Shown here: one piece after another, positions 59,862 through 62,682 of the stretch | How the letters are laid out: each line of letters opens with the position of its first letter | How positions within the stretch are numbered: position 1 is the stretch's first letter | Source of the DNA: Acidimicrobiia bacterium | GTDB lineage: Bacteria > Actinomycetota > Acidimicrobiia > Spongiisociales > JAHEDJ01 | Length of the DNA: 62,682 nt | Reading direction: 5' to 3' | Assembly: GCA_035471805.1 (NCBI GenBank) | Contig: DATIPS010000049.1 | Coordinates: 1 to 62,682, forward strand | Program-made: the position numbers and the translations under genes | The notes under the pieces: generated by a model | Databases searched by the model: none | Told to the model about the DNA's origin: nothing | Seen by the model: only the letters and a program-made list of their open reading frames with translations

Positions 59862-59889
59862 CCTAGAACCTAGAACCTAGAACCTAGAA
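59862..59889. repeat. perfect heptad array, 4 x CCTAGAA
   Basis: Four identical CCTAGAA units in the spacer between two convergent genes. It is the most uniform of the heptad arrays and ends 5 bp before the GNAT stop codon. Confidence 0.8.
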
Positions 59890-59893
59890 CCCT

Positions 59894-60760
59894 CTACAGG
59901 GAGTACTCCCACAGGATGTCGTGGTGGAGTTCGGAACCTGCCCGCTTGAACGCACCCTCCAGGAAACCCACGGCGGGCACCAGCGCGGTGAGTTTCTCGG
60001 CGCCGAGGTCGGTCGCCCGATCCAGCAACGCCCGCACCAGCGAGTATGCGTCGTCGGGGTTGGTGGTGATCCACGGTATGTGGAACGAGTCATCGCGAAA
60101 CTCGCCGATCACCCATCCGGCCCTGCACATCCAGAACCTCCGCTCCACCGCAGCCTTCTCGAGATCGGCCATTCGCAGACTGCGGAAGGTCCACCAGGTC
60201 GGGAAGAGATTTCGGGCGTGTCTGATGAGGTCGCCGCTCGACCAGGACAGAAAGGCCGGCTCGGCCTCTGCCCGGGGTGCCGGGGTCAGACGTTCATCTC
60301 CCGGCGTCCGCCTTCCTCCGTTGCCGCTCGTTTCCGGCTGGGTCGACCCGATCGGACGGATGGCGTAGAACCACGTCGAGACATCCCGGTATCCCGCCTT
60401 GCGGACCTGAGCCTGAGCCGCTGTGTTCCAGCTCTCGGTGAGGAGTCGCGCCACACGAGCGCCGTGATCGGCTGCCCACCGGTTGGCGGCCTCGGTTACC
60501 TTGCCGGCGATGCCCTGCCGGCGGGCGTCGGGATGAACGCGGGCCGCGTGCAACCAGGCTTCATCGGCGGAAACCATGACGATACGGACGATGCCGAGCG
60601 GCCGGTCGTCGGCATCCGCGGCGACGAGAACGGTGGACGTTTCGTCTTCGGACATCCACTGGGCGAAGCTGTCCGGCACGTAATCGCCCCACTCGAAGGT
60701 GTTCCTTGTGAAGGCAACGATGGCCGCCTCATCGTCCGGACGGGCAGTGCGGATGTTCAT
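59894..60760 (-). CDS. tandem GNAT-fold acetyltransferase
   Basis: This 288-residue protein has an N-terminal GNAT domain (about 1-140): VRIVMVSADEAWLHAARVHPDARRQGIAGKV is the acetyl-CoA binding strand and loop (V-x-P-x-x-R-x-x-G-I-A). A second, more diverged GNAT-like domain (about 155-288) ends in LVPAVGFLEGAFKRAGSELHHDILWEYSL, the usual GNAT terminus. Start at the ATG at 60760. The frame runs open over argS without similarity. Substrate unknown. Confidence 0.82.
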   Translation of the reverse strand: MNIRTARPDDEAAIVAFTRNTFEWGDYVPDSFAQWMSEDETSTVLVAADADDRPLGIVRIVMVSADEAWLHAARVHPDARRQGIAGKVTEAANRWAADHGARVARLLTESWNTAAQAQVRKAGYRDVSTWFYAIRPIGSTQPETSGNGGRRTPGDERLTPAPRAEAEPAFLSWSSGDLIRHARNLFPTWWTFRSLRMADLEKAAVERRFWMCRAGWVIGEFRDDSFHIPWITTNPDDAYSLVRALLDRATDLGAEKLTALVPAVGFLEGAFKRAGSELHHDILWEYSL

Positions 60761-60839
60761 GTCATCGAGACTACCGCGTGCTGCAGACGGGTTCAGGGCG
60801 CCGGGCACGGGCAGCTTGCCCCGGCCACCGACCGGCTCT

Positions 60840-62606
60840 CTACATGCGGTCGGGAATCTCGATTCCCAGGAGGTCCAGGACCAGTTCGAGCTGACGAAGC
60901 GTCGTGCCGACGAGGGTGAGCCAGGAGCCGCGGCGGGCGGCATCGGCTTCTGACAGGATGTGGCAGGCCTCGTAGAAACGGTTGAAGTCGGCCACCAACT
61001 CAAACGCATACTCGGCCAGCTGGTTGGGAGCGCGGTGTTCGACCGCCCGCCCGAACACCTCCGGCAATCTGGCGAGTCGCAACATCAGGTTGCGTTCGCC
61101 GTCACGGTCGGCCGCGATGATACGCCCGCCCTCCATCTCGCGCTCGGACGCTTCACGCAGTATCGACTTGATGCGAACCGCACCGTAGAGGAGGTAGGGG
61201 CCGGTCTTCCCGTCAAAGGACGTGAACCGGTCCAAATCGAAGATGTAGTTGGATGTCCGGTGGTTGTGGAGGTCGCCGAACTTCAAGGCCGACATGCCAA
61301 CGAGGTGGGCGATGCGGTGCCGCTCCTCCCCGGAGTATCCGGTGGCGAGTTCGTTCTCGTCGAGGCGCTGCGCGGCCCGCTCGGCCACCATCGAGACGAG
61401 GTCGGCAAGCCGCAGGAGGTTGCCGTCCCGGGTCTTGAAGGGCTTGCCGTCCGGTCCGTTCACGGTGCCGTTGCCGGCGTGTTCGAGCACGACATCGGGG
61501 CCGGCGATTCCGGTCAGGCGTGCGGCACGAAAGACCTGTTCGAAGTGCAGGGACTGCCGGACATCGACGATGTAGACCATCAGGCGGGCATCGAGTTCCT
61601 CGATACGCTCCTCGATCGTGGCGAGGTCGCTCGTTCCGTACAGATAGGCACCGTCGCTCTTGGCGAGGAGCAGGGGCGGGATCTCCCTGGTGTCTGCTTC
61701 GCCGGCAACGTCGATCACTATTGCCCCGTCGCTGAGCCGGGTGAGTCCGGCATCGACGAGGCGATCGATCATCGGCTGGATCCGATCATGGACGGTGCTC
61801 TCGCCGTTCCAGAGATCGAAGTGGACCCCGAGGTCGTCGTAGACGGCTCTCATCGCCTCGATCGAGACGTTGCGGAAGTGGGACCACAGGGCCCGGTATC
61901 CGGGTCGCCCGTCCTGTAGTTCGACCGTCGCCCGGCGGGCGGCCTCCGCGAAGTCCCGATCCTGTTTGGACCGTTCGGATGCGATCGGATACAGGAGCTG
62001 AAGGTCGCCCACCGAAACCGGTGACTCGGCGGGATACGGCCCGGAGAATCCGGCGTCGAAGTAGGGGAGTTCGGGTTGGCGTTCGGAGAGCTCGACGATG
62101 AGCTGGCCCATCGGGGTTCCCCAGTCCCCGAGGTGGACGTCGCCGGCCACCCGGTGTCCCTCGAAGAGCAGGATGCGCTTGATCGACTCGCCGATGATGG
62201 CCGGTCGCAGGTGCCCGACGTGCATCTCCTTGGCGACGTTCGGGCCCCCGTAGTCGACCACGACCGAGAGCGGCTCGGATGCCCGGGGTACACCAAGGCG
62301 TTCGTCCTCTGCCACCGCTTGAAGGCCCTCGGCGAGGGACTCGTCGGTCAGGGTCAGGTTGATGAAGCCGGGCCCTGCGAGGCTCAGTCCGGCGATGCGC
62401 CGATCTCCGGAAACGATCTCCAAGACCTCCTGGGCGATCTGGCGAGGGTTTCTCCCGGCCGGCTTGGCAGCGGGCAACGCACCGTTGCATTGGAACTGGC
62501 CGAGATCGGGCCGCTGTGAAACGGACACTTCGCCGAAAAGCCGGTCGAGCCCGATCGACTCGAACGCATCGCCGAACACCTCGGTGAGATCGGAAAGAAG
62601 GGACAT
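60840..62606 (-). CDS. argS: arginyl-tRNA synthetase
   Basis: This 588-residue class I enzyme charges tRNA-Arg. The N-terminal Add1 domain, the HIGH-like HVGHLRPAIIG in YGGPNVAKEMHVGH, and the GKPFKTRDG loop at the KMSKS position are intact. The DALR anticodon domain ends in LLGIEIPDRM. I chose the ATG at 62606 (M-S-L-L-S-D-L-T), because the 10 upstream codons look like leader. It is the last gene before the right-end palindrome. Confidence 0.95.
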   Translation of the reverse strand: MSLLSDLTEVFGDAFESIGLDRLFGEVSVSQRPDLGQFQCNGALPAAKPAGRNPRQIAQEVLEIVSGDRRIAGLSLAGPGFINLTLTDESLAEGLQAVAEDERLGVPRASEPLSVVVDYGGPNVAKEMHVGHLRPAIIGESIKRILLFEGHRVAGDVHLGDWGTPMGQLIVELSERQPELPYFDAGFSGPYPAESPVSVGDLQLLYPIASERSKQDRDFAEAARRATVELQDGRPGYRALWSHFRNVSIEAMRAVYDDLGVHFDLWNGESTVHDRIQPMIDRLVDAGLTRLSDGAIVIDVAGEADTREIPPLLLAKSDGAYLYGTSDLATIEERIEELDARLMVYIVDVRQSLHFEQVFRAARLTGIAGPDVVLEHAGNGTVNGPDGKPFKTRDGNLLRLADLVSMVAERAAQRLDENELATGYSGEERHRIAHLVGMSALKFGDLHNHRTSNYIFDLDRFTSFDGKTGPYLLYGAVRIKSILREASEREMEGGRIIAADRDGERNLMLRLARLPEVFGRAVEHRAPNQLAEYAFELVADFNRFYEACHILSEADAARRGSWLTLVGTTLRQLELVLDLLGIEIPDRM

Positions 62607-62645
62607 GGTGCTCCGGGATGATAGGGCACCGGCCACCCACCGCCG

Positions 62646-62682
62646 TTTTCGCGCGACATTCGGAACCTATAGGTTCCGAATG
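62646..62682. repeat. palindromic repeat at right end, cut by window end
   Basis: The outer arm TTTTCGCGCGA (62646-62656) is identical to the left-end copy. Inner arms TTCGGAACCTA (62659-62669) and TAGGTTCCGAA (62670-62680) are perfect, and the CA and TG spacers also pair. The right outer arm would lie just past the window. It is upstream of argS. Confidence 0.85.

Noticed and set aside
1-62682. CRISPR arrays, insertion sequences, prophage genes
   Set aside because: No direct-repeat/spacer pattern and no transposase, integrase or phage structural motif was seen.

Overview
The window is a GC-rich, gene-dense bacterial chromosome segment with many GTG and TTG starts and few gaps. A WhiB-family protein, a GlnR-type regulator beside two type I glutamine synthetases, a candidate acyl-CoA carboxylase epsilon subunit, class II FBPase and many Thr-rich-linker lipoproteins and envelope proteins point to Actinomycetota. 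The linker style suggests Acidimicrobiia or a relative, but this is inference. There is no prophage, insertion sequence, CRISPR array or rRNA operon. Both ends of the window lie in the same long palindromic repeat, so it may be a complete contig that broke at a dispersed repeat.

Layout. 1-7.1 kb: dodecin, an orphan membrane histidine kinase, a hairpin repeat pair, a dGTPase-like HD hydrolase and a phnD-phnC-phnE phosphonate-type ABC importer. 7.1-13.1 kb: a 5'(3')-nucleotidase-like HAD protein, an ABC-2 exporter pair, then dnaX, ybaB and recR. 13.1-21.1 kb: a GTDC1/QTMAN-like glycosyltransferase, a HAD phosphatase, a lipoprotein, glpX, thiolase, methylmalonyl-CoA epimerase, a candidate carboxylase epsilon subunit, murJ and a PHP phosphoesterase. 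21.1-33.3 kb: fused pabB-pabC, cyclophilin, lysC (with an internal beta-subunit start) and asd, a CAP-like protein, a MazG-like protein, GDPD, manA, tRNA-Pro overlapping the end of a CNNM/CorC gene, a receiver-only response regulator, an NfeD-type membrane protein and whiB. 33.3-43.5 kb: selB-selA, fxsA, an MBL hydrolase, an M23 peptidase, mrp divergent from an erpA/iscA-type gene, ridA, ALDH7 and a methyltransferase. 43.6-48.5 kb: a nitrogen-control block of glnR-glnA2 divergent from glnA1, with a GlnR-type operator array between them. 48.6-62.7 kb: membrane proteins, an MBL hydrolase, a stand-alone Nfu N-domain, hyuA-hyuB-SnoaL, glcD-glcE-glcF, a membrane protein, a tandem GNAT protein and argS.

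Most genes are housekeeping. The most unusual signals are non-coding. One is the palindrome family at the two ends. Another is a set of short degenerate arrays with strict 7-bp periodicity, in at least eight intergenic spacers, several touching a stop codon. Other points of interest are the queuosine-mannosyltransferase-like gene, a PhnE with a large extracytoplasmic insert, an NfeD protease homologue that seems to lack its serine, and a tRNA whose 5' end contains the stop codon of the gene before it.
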